NCBI RefSeq assembly: GCF_000499845.2
Contig: NC_023749.2
Location: 10,301,298 to 10,365,297, forward strand
Direction of reading: 5' to 3'
From: Phaseolus vulgaris
Lineage: Eukaryota; Streptophyta; Magnoliopsida; Fabales; Fabaceae
DNA length: 64,000 nt
The notes below the pieces were generated by a model, which searched no databases, was not told where the DNA came from, and saw nothing but the letters and a program-made list of their open reading frames with translations. Both the position numbers and the translations under genes were made by a program. The stretch's first letter is position 1, and the number at the start of each line of letters is the position of its first letter. This document shows positions 35,920 to 46,598 of the stretch, piece by piece.

Positions 35920-38900
35920 TTATTGTCAATCTAAACATAAGAGGGTTAGGGGGAGGTATAAAAGCAAAATACCTAAGGCATCTTATAGCTAAGGAGGGTG
36001 CGGAGTTTATGTGTATACAAGAAACCAAAGCTACAGAGTTTTCTGATAGCCGCTGTTTTGACTTATGGGGGGATAATAAAGTTGGTTGGGTACACAATGA
36101 AGGTGTGAATGGGGCAAGGAGTACCTTATCTATGTGGGACAAAGAAGCATTCAATTATAGTTCTCACATTTCAGGAAGATGATTCATAGTTGTGGTTGGT
36201 CATCATTCAAAATCCAATTGTTTATGCGTTGTTGCTAATGTGTATGCTGCCTGCTCGCTAAGTGATAAGGTTGCTATGTGGGAGGCTTTGTCTGAGATCA
36301 GAAGTTCTCACCAAAACAAGGTGTGGTGTTGTTGTGGTGATTTTAACGCTGTTAGGAGTATAGAGGAAAGGAAAGGCGTGAGAGGTCACTCTAGTCAGAG
36401 GAAAGAGATTAGAGATTTTAATGAATTCATTGATAAGAATTTAATGGTTGATTTACCTATTGTTGGTAAAAAGTTAACGTGGTACAAACCAGATGGGTCT
36501 GCGAAAAGTAGACTAGATAGAATTTTAGTTTCTGAGGAATGGATTCAAGTGTGGCCTATGAGTAAGCAATATGTACAATCAAGGGAGGTATCAGATCATT
36601 GTGCTTTAGTGGCCAAGTCATGGGTTAAAGATTGGGGCCCCAAGCCGTTTAGAACAATAGATGCTTGGCTTATGGAACCTGGTTTCAAGGAGTTGGTGAA
36701 AGGTAAATGGAATTCTTATGAAGTGCAGGGAAATGGTATTTCCAAATTCAAAGATAAACTGAAGATGTTGAAGGGGGATCTTAAAGAGTGGAATAGGAAC
36801 GTTTTTGGAAACCTTGAGGAGAATAAGCGAATGATCACGAGGGAGATTGAGATGCTAGATACTAAGGATGCTAACAACGATCTCTTGGAGGGGGAAAATC
36901 TTAGAAGATTGGAGTTGCTCAGTAAACAGAAGCTTGTAGAGAAAAAGCTGGAATCTCTAAACCGGCAGAAAGCTAGGTCTACCTGGTTTAAATGTGGGGA
37001 GTCTAACTCAAAATTTTATCATTCTCTTATTAGGTGGAGAAGACTTAGGAATGAAGTAAAAGGTGTTGAAATAGATAATCAGTGGTGCGAAGAACCGGAA
37101 ACCGTTCGAAGGGAGGCAAAATGTCTGTTTGAACAAAGGTTCATGGCCACCGATGACCTCGACGTTAAGCTTGATTCTGTGGAATTCAGGTCACTTCTAG
37201 AGGCGGTTAGTCTGAGAATGGTAGATGGGTTTTCAGAGGAAGAAGTAAAGGCGGCAGTGTGGATGTGTGAAGGATCGAAGAGTCCGGGTCCAGACGGATT
37301 TAATTTTAACTTCATCAAGAGCAATTGGGAGATCTTAAGGAAGGACATAATGGAAGCTGTGTATGTCTTTCAAGAAGTGGGGAGCTTCCCAAAAGGGTGC
37401 AATGCGTCCTTCATTGCCCTTGTTCCTAAGGTGAAAGACCCTGTTATGATTGATCAATTCAGGCCTATATCTCTAGTGGGAGCTTTATATAAAATCATAA
37501 CTAAGGTGTTGTCGTGTCGTATGAAGGAAGTTATGCCTTTGGTTATAGATGATGTCCAATCAGCATTTTTGAAAGACAGGGACATGTTAGAAAGTGTCAT
37601 GATGGCCAATGAGGTGATTGATGAGATACGGAGGAGTCAGAGGGGTGGAGTGTGTCTAAAGGTAGACTTTGAAAAGTATGACTCGGTTAGGTGGAGCTTC
37701 TTGTTGGATATGTTACAGAGGATGAGTTTTCATAGCAAATGGATAAAGTGGGTGAAAGGTTGTTTGGAGACGGCAACGGTGTCTGTGTTGGTTAATGGAA
37801 GTCCGACGGAGGAGTTTGTACCTACAAGGGGATTGAGGCAAGGTGATCCTATGGCCCCGTTCCTCTTCCTTGTTGTAGCAGAAGGTCTAGCTGGGCTAGT
37901 ACGCAAAGCGTTAATGGAGAACTTGCTAAGAGGTATCAAGGTAGGAAGAAATGAGTTAGAATGTTGCCTATTACAATTTGCAGATGATACCTTGATCATG
38001 TGTGAAGACTCGTACTCCAACATATTCACAATTAAGGCAATTCTCAGGGTCTTTGAATTAGCATCCGGGCTCAAAGTTAATTTTTATAAATCTAAGATGA
38101 CAGGTTTAAAGGTTGACAGGAGCTCTATTGAGCTATATGCGAGAACACTTAATTGTGGCGTCATGCAAATTCCATTCACTTATCTGGGGTTACAAATTGG
38201 TGGTAATCCAAAGAGGGTTAATTTCTGGGAACCAGTCGTTGAAAAAGTTAAAGCTAGACTCAGTGCTTGGAAGGGGAAGTGTCTGTCGTTTGCAGGTAGA
38301 GTCTGCATGATAAAGTCGGTTTTAACTTCTATACCTCTGTTTTATCTCTCCTTCTATAAAGCTCTGAAAGCAGTTTGTAATAAAATCTCTAGCATGCAGA
38401 GGAGTTTCCTTTGGGCTTGGGGCAAAGATCACAAACATATCTCTTGGGTCCGGTGGGACAATGTATGCAAGACAAAAGAGGAAGGGGGTTTAGGGGTCAA
38501 GGATATTAGACTGTTTAATAGTGCTTTGCTAGCAAAGTGGAAGTGGAGAATAATGAGTGAGGAAAAGGGGAAATGGAAAGAGATCTTGATCTCTAAATAT
38601 CACAAAGATGCTGATAGAAATCAGATTTCTGGAAATCGTCACTCTTGGTGGTGGAGCGACCTCAATAAGGTATGCGAAGAGGGAGAAGGCGAGGGCTGGT
38701 TCCAAAATTTAGTTACATGGAAAGTAGGATCCGGGGATAAAATAAGTTTTTGGGACGATGCTTGGGTGGACAATAACAAACTTAAATATTTGTTCCCTAG
38801 GTTATATATGATTTCTATGGACCAAGGAAAGAAGGTGGGAGAGGTAGGGTTCTGGGAAGCTACAGAGTGGTCATGGAGGTTAAGGTGGAGAAGGCCTAGA

Positions 38901-39587
38901 TTCGAGTGGGAAAGCTATATGGAGGCAAAATTGATGAACCTTATTACAGGGAAGAGGTTGAGCAAGGAATCTGGGGATGATATCGTATGGAGTGGGGATC
39001 CAAACGGTATTTTTTCTGTGAAAATAACATACATGACACTGAGTAATTCTGCTGATAGAGTAACGCAAGATGTGTTCTCTCTGTTATGGAAAGCCAAAGC
39101 ATTACCTAAAGTTGTGTTCACTGCTTGGAGGGTATTACTTGGGAGGCTCCCTACTTTTGATAACCTCAGCCGGAGAGGTTTAGTTGTTAATTCTTCGTTG
39201 TGTGTACTTTGTAAAGCAGCAGATGAGTCACCCCAACACCTTTTTCTGTCGTGTGTCATTGCGCAACGAGTTTGGTCACTTTGTCTAAGGTGGATAGGTA
39301 TTCTGTTTGTTCAGCACAAGGAAATTACAAAACACTTTGAAAGTTTTCATCTAGCCCACTTCTCCAACAAACAGAATCTGGTATGGAAGGGAATATGGAC
39401 TGCAATCATCCGGAGTATTTGGGATCAGAGAAATTTGATTGTGTTTAACCAAGGGGTGGTTGATGCTGAAGAAATATTGCATTCAGCCCAAATGTATGCG
39501 TGGTTATGTCTGAAGCACGGACCTTGTGCTTTTAGCTACTCTTTCACGGATTGGATCCTCAATCCTGGTCTCTGTCTGAAAAACTAA
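35916..39587 (+). pseudogene. LINE ORF2: endonuclease-reverse transcriptase, disrupted
   Basis: ORF2 nicks target DNA and copies the RNA in place. The ATG overlaps the ORF1 stop (ATGA, 35916-35919). The N-terminal APE-type endonuclease shows NIRGLG, QET (Glu at residue 36), GDFNAV (142-147) and SDH (226-228). The reverse transcriptase shows SPGPDGF, the motif around QFRPISL, motif A LKVDFEKYDSV, GLRQGDP, and motif C FADD with Asp 690 and 691. The C-terminal zinc-finger region has Cys 1096, Cys 1099, His 1108 and Cys 1113. There are two visible lesions. One is an in-frame TGA at codon 89 (36180-36182, probable TGG ancestor). The other is motif A, which reads FEKYD where the family has FEKAYD, a one-codon loss between 37676 and 37677 beside the catalytic Asp 584. 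Otherwise 1,223 codons are open, a normal length for plant L1. Confidence 0.9.
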
Positions 39588-40517
39588 TGATAAGCTACAG
39601 AGCGTTTACTTGTGCAGGCTACGAGGAAGGATCTGTGGGTATTTTGATAAGCTGGAGATGATTTACTTCTTCAAAGCCACCTAAGAAAGAAGTAGGAGTG
39701 AGAGAGACAATGTACCACTCCACGTGCCAATCACCTAAGAATCGTTTTAGATAAAATGCTGAAATTGTGCGTACGTAGTCGATGGTCGCCAAAGTTGTGC
39801 ACCATCGCCATCCTTGATGAACAGAAGGTCATTGGAACTGAGGGGCGATGTGGATGAGGACACGCGGAAGGCCAATATGATCGCCAGTCGATAAAGCGGC
39901 GATCTCCGTGTGTATGTAGTCGGTTGTTGCCGAATGAAGCGACGATCTCCGTTCGTACGTAGTCGGTGGTCGCCAAAGTTGTGCATCATCGCCATCCTTG
40001 AAGAACAGAAGGTCATTGGAAGTGAGGGGCGATGTGGATGAGGACAAGCGGAAGGCCAATATAATCGCCAGTCGATAAAGCGGTGATCTCTGTGTGTATG
40101 TAGTCGGTTGTCGCCGAACGATGAAGCGGCGATCTCCGTTCGTACATAGTCGGTGATCGCCGAAGTTGTGAATCATCGCCGTCCTTGAAGAACAGAAGGT
40201 CATTGGAAGTGAGGGGCGATGTGGATGAGGACACGTGGAAGGCCAATATGATCGCCAGTCGATAAAGCATTGCGTAGTCGGTGGTCGCCGAAGGTATGCA
40301 TCATCACCGTGACCAACATGATCGCCATCGGTGAATAGGCGGTATCCGTGCGTGTGTAGTCGGGGATCGCCGAAGTTGTGCATCATTGTCGTCTTAAAAA
40401 TGTAGTGGTGATCTCTGAGCGTGAGTAGAAAATAGAGTTTGGGTTGTGTAAAGGGTTGGATACCCCTCTTGTATCCCCTTAATTTAAAATTAATTCTTTG
40501 CTGATAAAAAAAAAAAA
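39588..40517 (+). other. LINE 3' UTR with tail
   Basis: Non-coding sequence from the ORF2 stop to the poly(A). The first 160 bp are unique. The middle is a GC-richer tandem array. The last 120 bp end in TTAATTCTTTGCTGATA followed by A12. The same ending (TTCTTTGCTGATA plus A run) closes the older LINE at 44.97 kb, marking the conserved 3' terminus that ORF2 recognises. Reverse-strand frames of about 80-185 codons in this stretch are repeat artefacts. Confidence 0.75.
39770..40395 (+). repeat. ~185-bp tandem repeats in LINE 3' UTR
   Basis: The anchor CGCC(A/G)AAGTTGTGCA(T/C)CATC recurs at 39787, 39971 and 40158 (spacing 184 and 187), then in shortened units at 40286 and 40368. Each long unit contains GAACAGAAGGTCATTGGAA, GGGCGATGTGGATGAGGACA and two smaller sub-repeats of the type GCGATCTCCGTNNGTANGTAGTCGG. 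The array is clearly more GC-rich than the surroundings. Confidence 0.85.
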
Positions 40518-41051
40518 CTTCTGTAGTACAAGTACAATCTCATATCATCTGCACTCCATATATGTGATATCTCATTACTAAATTGAAATCCAAATAGTCT
40601 GAGATAGGTCATACCACTAATCACATCACAAAAATATATACCTATTATACACAATAACTTTCATCTTAACATTACGTCCTTTACTTTTTATGGTTTAGGG
40701 TTTAGGATATTTTGTTCCCTATCATCATGTGTCTATCAATAATACACAAATCTTTATGATATTTAATTCTCACCCCTCAAATGTATACAAAACTTTAATC
40801 AATAAATAAATGGCATGATTACTATGTTCAATAATAAAACTAACATACTTCCAAAAAGGAAAATTAGCTTCAATTGTGAAAATCGTTTATGAATGCCCAT
40901 TTTCCATGTTTGATATCAAGACGATTAAAAAAATGGCTAGTTTATATATACTAGCTGAACAAGAAATAAATAAATTATTCTGTGTTGTAGAACTTTCTGA
41001 TGTCTGCAAAAGCTCTCTAAAATCGACCTTATTATGAAACAAGTGGCTTCA

Positions 41052-41121
<70 letters not shown>

Positions 41122-41884
41122 CTTGGCTAAAAATAAACACTGTAATGAGTTTTAATTGATGTGCGAAGTTGACAATATATTTTTATTTGAAAGGAGAGAC
41201 TCTAAACGGTAGGAAAAATATTCCTATATTAGGCAATTTGTGAATATTAATTTTCGGTTTGATATTTAATACGATAGTTAATGAAAAATTAAATATTTTA
41301 TTCACTCTTGAATGGTATGATTTAATTACAATTTGTAAAGAAAAGATCCATTCTTTTTTATATTAGTTATACTTTTATGAAAATGAAATTTTGGTTTACA
41401 TATATATATGTATATATATTTTGTAAAATACTTGATTGTGGTACATATAGTTTAATTACTTTAATGTTGTATATTTAAATGTGAAATGTTACTAAATTTG
41501 TTATAAAAATTATAAACGAAACTTTTTAAATGTGTTTTAATCGAATACAAAAATGTTTGATTGATATACATATATGATATAGTTATTTTGTATTAAATTA
41601 TTTGAAAAATAAATCAAAATTAGATAAATGAAAGTCGTTTTAATGTAAAATATTGAAGTTGAGCAATTTTCAAAATTTGCTTGTGCATATAGATTAACTT
41701 CAAATAAAAAAATTATTTCCATTTTGTTATTTTTTTAATGAAAGAATACTTTGAGTGAATATTAAATGAGATTATATTTTATATGATGATTTATTAAAGA
41801 CTTATACAATATAAACATAACTATTTTGGAGATTCAAACAAAAATAGGTGATATTGAATATGTTAGTTATGAGTTGGATATATT
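40518..41884. other. AT-rich spacer with a long (AT)n tract
   Basis: No gene. It contains a two-unit telomere-like GGTTTAGGGTTTAGGATA at about 40692 and an (AT)31 microsatellite at 41056-41118 that produces a Tyr-Ile repeat frame on the reverse strand. Confidence 0.55.
41056..41118. repeat. Long (TA)n microsatellite
   Basis: About 31 uninterrupted TA units. Confidence 0.95.
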
Positions 41885-44800
41885 CTCTTGTATACTTATG
41901 AATTTGTCTTTTAAATACTTTGGATTATGGATTGGGGTCAACTCATCCATATATCTGTTTTAGGAATCAGTGTTAAATTGGATATGGAATAAGTTGGCAG
42001 TTTAGAAAGACAAATTTCTTTCATTTGTTGGGAGAGTATGTCTTATTAAGTCTGTTTCTTCAAAATGCTGATTGTAGTAAAAGGGATAATTAGGAAAATC
42101 TAATTAATTTTTTTCTTGGAATGAGACTATGAAAATAGGAAATATCATGGGTTAAATGGATTGACATATGCAAAACAAAGGAATAAGAGGGTTTGAGTGT
42201 AAGAGATCTGAAAAGTTTTAAAGTTGCTCTATTAGAAAAATGGATTTGGAGAATGAGGACAAAATCTAAAGGAAAGTGGAAAGATATTATAGAATCTAAA
42301 TTTGGCGGGTGGAGGTTTCTAGAGGAGAGAAATGGAAGTAAGGAATCTAGATGGAGGAGAGATATTAAGTTAATTGAGTCTATATCTTTAGGGAATTGGT
42401 TTTGAGACAATAAATCCTGGGTACAAGGAGATGAGAAAGACATCCAATTCTAGGATGATAGGTGGTTAGGTGATAAACCCATGTATAAATGTTGGCCTAC
42501 AATCTTCTCTAGTGCAAAAGCTAAATTTATGAGACTCTGTGAAGCTGGTTTATGGGTAGAAGTAAAATGGGAATGAAAGTTAGAATAGAGAAGACCATGG
42601 TTTGAATGGGAAAAACCGATGGTTGACAAGTTCTTAGATGATTTATAAATAGTTCAACTCTAAAAGGAAAAAGGCAGATATATGAAAATGGAACAAGAGC
42701 TAAAATTGTATTTATTTAGTGAAGTCTGCATACGAATTGTTAACACTGAAGGGTAATGAGGGGTGGGAAGATAATTTTTCTGATCTGTGGAAGGTTAAAC
42801 CACTGACTTCTGATGACTTTTTTACGACAAATGCATCGTGTTGTTAGAAGTAATAATTTATCCCTAAGGACGAATATCGAACCCACAAGGAACAATTGAA
42901 TAATCAAGTAAAAGATTCACTAAATAGAAAAATAATAATAAAGTATTTTTGGAATTTGTTATGATTGTAATGATTAATTAGAAAATAAGTCAAAGACTTT
43001 GTTGGTTCAATTGGAAAAATAGGGATTGGGAGTTCATCCTTCTTACTATTTTGTATTTTGATTATCATGACAATATTGTATCATTTGATTAATGTTGATG
43101 CCCATATAAAATTCATTTATATCAATTCTTCACATATAAAATTATTAAGGAGTCTCCTGAATATCGATTCCTCGCATATTTATAAAAATAACTTATCATT
43201 AATAGTAGACGTTAATTGCAATTAACATTTGAAATCTATTCCTAGCATTCAAATATGTTAAGTATTATCATTTGGGTCAGAAATTTAGAAGTACTTACCA
43301 ATCAAATCCAAGCTTCGAGACCATGTAAAACAAGCATTAGAAACAAAATGACAATACCAATCATCAATCAAGAAAAGCATATTATGTTTAGATATCACCT
43401 TAATACTTAAGAGTTTGAACATATTACTTCCAATCCCAAATGGTAGAATTAGCCACACATGTTGGCTCTTACAAGCATGGAGAAAAACGAAGAAGATCCA
43501 AAATGTTTCTCCTTGAGGGCTGCCTCCTCTAGGGTTTTTAAAACCTTCTATTCTCCCAATTGGATTTCTATTCACTCAATGGTGTTATTCTCTCAATCTT
43601 GCATGTCTAGGGTTGTTCCTCAAACCTTATATTTAACCTATTTGGGTTTAGGCTAAGTGAGTTCTCGCTTGGGCATTATTAGGCTTGCCTGAGCGAGTTG
43701 CACGAAAAAAAGTCCAACGTCACTGGAGTAATCTCCCTTGGGAGATATCCTCTGGGGGTGTCTGGCTTAGGCGAGTTTGGGCGAGCTTTGGTGAGTGCTG
43801 AGGCATTTCAGCTTTCCCTTTTTAGTTTTGTATATTCTCCTTTCGCCCAATCATCTCTATTATTCCCTAGAATCTTGAAATTAACACAAAATTGGGAATA
43901 AATCATTCTTATTCAAATTAAAATCACAAAATATATAAAAAGGTATGAATTCATAAATTAGAGGTTATTTTATGTTTAATTTATCAATTAATATCCATAA
44001 GTGCCTGCATTTTAATATGAAATATTACTGAAATCTGACACTTATCAACTTTTGCGAAATTTTTTGGATGGAGACTCCTTAAACAAAAAGTAGCTACTAA
44101 GGTTAATCTACAAAGTAGAGGTGTTACCCTTTCTAGTATAGTATGTCCCATGTGCTTTGAAGGGTTGGAAACTATTGCACATATATTTTTTTAGTGTAGG
44201 ATAACACAAAAAGTCTGACATATGAGTTAAATATGGGTGGGCATATCTAATGTGATTTATAATAACTCCATTCAAAACTTCAACTTGTTTGATATAAGCC
44301 ACATTGGAAGAAAGGTAATTTGGTTTGGAAAGGGGTTTGATCGGTTGGTTTGGATGTTATGAAAGCAAAGAAACCAAGTCTTATTTAATTCTTCATATCC
44401 TGATGTTGAAGATTTTTTTTGTACTGTCCAGAGGAATGAGTGGGTTTGGTTAAGGTATTACTATCAAAATTAACCTTACCTTATTATGACTGGTATTTCA
44501 ATCTCATCTTATGCATAAATTTCTTGATATAGGAAGATCTAAGGGAGTTTTCTTTGATTATATGAACTCTGAGATAGGTCTTGGTTTGGTCTTATACTTG
44601 TGTAGGGTAGTAACCCAGGTTGGAGTAGAAATATGTCATTTTTAAAGGGGAGTTTGCTTAGAAGGTATCAATCCAGACCTTGGGAATGCATATGGAAAAA
44701 GTCCTAATGGAATTCAAAAGATGTTATTGAATGCCAAAATAATAAATTGTGGGCGAGGAATGGACATATGATATATTATAAAGTAATGTAACCATATTCC

Positions 44801-44975
44801 TTGCTTGTAAGGGAGTTTGTAATAGTAGGTGTTTAGAACAATGACTCATGTGTGATTTGGGTGGGTTTTATAAACGAATGGTGGCTATCTAATCCCTCAT
44901 CTCTTTTGTATACGGATTGTAACATCCATAAAATGTTTCACTTTAATTTATATTTATTCTTTGCTGATAAAAAAA
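41885..44975 (+). mobile_element. Old LINE fragment (RT end to 3' tail), split by an LTR
   Basis: A 5'-truncated L1. It starts at the YLGLQIG-like region after the reverse transcriptase (MNLSFKYFGLWIGV), then KDKFLSFVGRVCLIKSVSS, LSVRDLKSFKVALLEKWIWR, and so on to about 42810. After the inserted LTR it resumes at 44053 with the zinc-finger region (GVTLSSIVCPMCFEGLETIA). It closes with a 3' UTR ending TTCTTTGCTGATA plus an A run at 44969-44975. Several stops and frameshifts show that it is considerably older than the 33.9-40.5 kb LINE, with which it shares the 3' end. Confidence 0.8.
42811..44047 (-). mobile_element. Solo LTR, family X copy B, inside LINE
   Basis: A 1,237-bp unit reading, on the reverse strand, TGATAAGTGTCAGATTTCAG ... 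AAAAAAGTCATCA, so it has TG...CA ends. It is flanked by ACTTC (42806-42810) and ACTTT (44048-44052), a 5-bp duplication with one change. Removing the unit and one flank rejoins the LINE frame (KPLT then FAKFFGWRLL). No internal retrotransposon sequence is present, so this is a solo LTR left by recombination. The frames inside it are not genes. Confidence 0.85.
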
Positions 44976-45179
44976 CTTATCCTAATAGAGAAAATGTAAG
45001 ATGAAAAATAAGAAATAATCACACATTAATAACATGATTCAAGTGAAGTGTTAATGAAATTCAATTTAAGTCCCGACAAATTGAGCTTCCAAATAGTTCA
45101 AAGGTCTACCTAAAAAAGCATTTTGATATACATTCTCACTATTAGAGAGACGAGTCTCTGCAATAGAGGCTAATGCACC

Positions 45180-45475
45180 ATATGTGCAAATACAAATTTC
45201 AGCTATTGTTCCCAACAAATGTCTAGTAATCTGCATTTGTATAGAGGCTTTGTGTAATTGTAGGGTTTTTTTGGGCTACAGTGGTCTCTTTTTTGGAAAG
45301 AGGTATATTTGTATAATGCATCTCCTAGCCTCTTTTATTGTTTGTGGGGTTTTTTTATACGGTTATGTGTTGCGCCCACATGGACTATGTTTTCATTTTA
45401 TAAACGGGTTGGTGCACCCCAAGTGCACCATTTTTATTCAGTTATTTTTCGTCGATAAAAACCCCCCAAAAAATA
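45180..45475 (+). mobile_element. Possible LINE 3' UTR fragment
   Basis: T- and G-rich sequence ending GGTTGGTGCACCCCAAGTGC ... TTTTTCGTCGATAAAAA. This resembles the closing part of plant L1 3' UTRs and the TTTGCTGATAAAAA ends seen elsewhere here. A 102-codon frame covers it but has no domain. No duplication was found. Confidence 0.35.
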
Positions 45476-46223
45476 GCTATAATAAAAGATAATAACTTGT
45501 ACTTTTTTCTATCACATTAGACTCTAGCTTAAACTCTCAGTCAAACACAACTTAAATGTTAACCACAACCGATGATACAAAGTTCCTAGTCATGTAACAA
45601 TATCCTTATAAGTAATTCATGTGAAACTTGCCTAAACTAACGAGAAAGACACATCAACAATGTTTCTCATTACCGAACTGGAAAGTCACTTAGACAATTT
45701 CTCTAAATGATCCATGTTTCAATAGATGCTAAAAGATTAGATAATCTATTGAGACTATCCACCACGTATGGTAAAATATGTAATTAAACACTAGACGATA
45801 TGGTAAAATTAAATATTTTAGGAACCTTTAGATAAGATTTTATTGAGTCAATATTCATAATAACAAAATAAAAAAATATTTCTACCTTTTCCAAATTCTC
45901 AACACTAAATTGATTAAGAAAACTAATCCCAAATAGAAAATATTATCATTAGTAAAAAATGAAAATTAATGACAACTTACTGTCTAATCCACTTTTCTTA
46001 ATAAGTTTGACAGTGAAACATTTGTTACTAGAATTGATATAAAAAAACTTACTATATCAGTTACTATTTAAATGATATAAAAGATACTTATTATGTTGTT
46101 TCTACATAGACCTGACATAATAAGTCACTTTTTCTTTCACCGTTCTATTCGCACTAGTAGTCTTGAGTTATTTTTTTTTTCATTAGCAACTCGCGGTGCC
46201 TTTCTTTTGCATTTCTTGTGTTT
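45476..46223. other. Spacer, nothing recognised
   Basis: AT-rich sequence with no gene, RNA or bounded element. Confidence 0.5.
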
Positions 46224-46245
46224 AACATTTCTTGTGCTCATACTT

Positions 46246-46577
46246 CAAGTGGTCTATTAATCTCTTCATGAAACATCTTTTTTTGGAAATCCATCTTAGC
46301 TTATGCCTGCAACTTTCTTGGACTGTGGGCAGGGTAGTTAATTTCTGTTTAGAAAAAGTTGATAGGTTTCTCTAATATAGAAAATTCACTCATAGGAAGA
46401 AGTTTAGGAAGTATAGTGATATTTACAAACTCAACTTTTATTATTATGCTGTTTTTGTTAAGTATCAAATTTGTTTTTTTTTTTTTTGCTTTGAGACTCT
46501 TAGCTTATCTTTTTATAAAAGATTGAAATATCTCTTAAATGTTCATTTTAATTTAATTAATTTATTATTAAAAAAAA
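46246..46577 (+). mobile_element. Poly(A)-ended retroposon with ~21-bp TSD
   Basis: A 330-bp unit ends in an A run (about 46570-46579) after TTAATTTATTATT. The sequence at 46224-46245 recurs at 46578-46598 with one substitution and one missing base (core CATTTCYTGTGCTC ... TACTT), immediately after the A run. This is the layout of a target-primed insertion. The body is not recognised; it could be a short LINE end or a processed transcript. Caution: CATTTCTTGTG also occurs once more at 46210, so a local duplication could mimic part of the signal. Confidence 0.45.
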
Positions 46578-46598
46578 AACATTTCCTGTGCTCTACTT

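Larger units (their letters stand above)
33869..40517 (+). mobile_element. Nearly complete L1-type LINE
   Basis: The element comprises ORF1 (RRM type), a 4-base ATGA overlap, ORF2 (endonuclease, reverse transcriptase, zinc-finger region), a 3' UTR with tandem repeats, and a terminal ATTCTTTGCTGATA plus A12 at 40506-40517. Its base composition is markedly less AT-rich than the flanks. The 5' end is not certain: recognisable homology begins inside the RRM near 33940, so it may be 5'-truncated. I could not find a matching target-site duplication on the left. Few lesions suggest a relatively recent insertion. Confidence 0.85.

Noticed and set aside
34833..38074. Reverse-strand frames inside the LINE
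   Set aside because: Shadows of the plus-strand ORF1/ORF2 coding sequence.
39731..40386. Overlapping reverse-strand frames of up to 185 codons
   Set aside because: They lie in the LINE 3' UTR tandem repeats, repeat with the DNA unit and run opposite to the element.
33700..40530. Target-site duplication for the large LINE
   Set aside because: No sequence after the poly(A) (CTTCTGTAGTACAAG) was found upstream of the element; the 5' end remains undefined.
40692..40710. Telomere-like GGTTTAGGGTTTAGG
   Set aside because: Only about two units; too short to separate from chance in this AT-rich sequence.
40937..41140. Reverse-strand frame with a Tyr-Ile repeat
   Set aside because: It translates the (TA)31 microsatellite.
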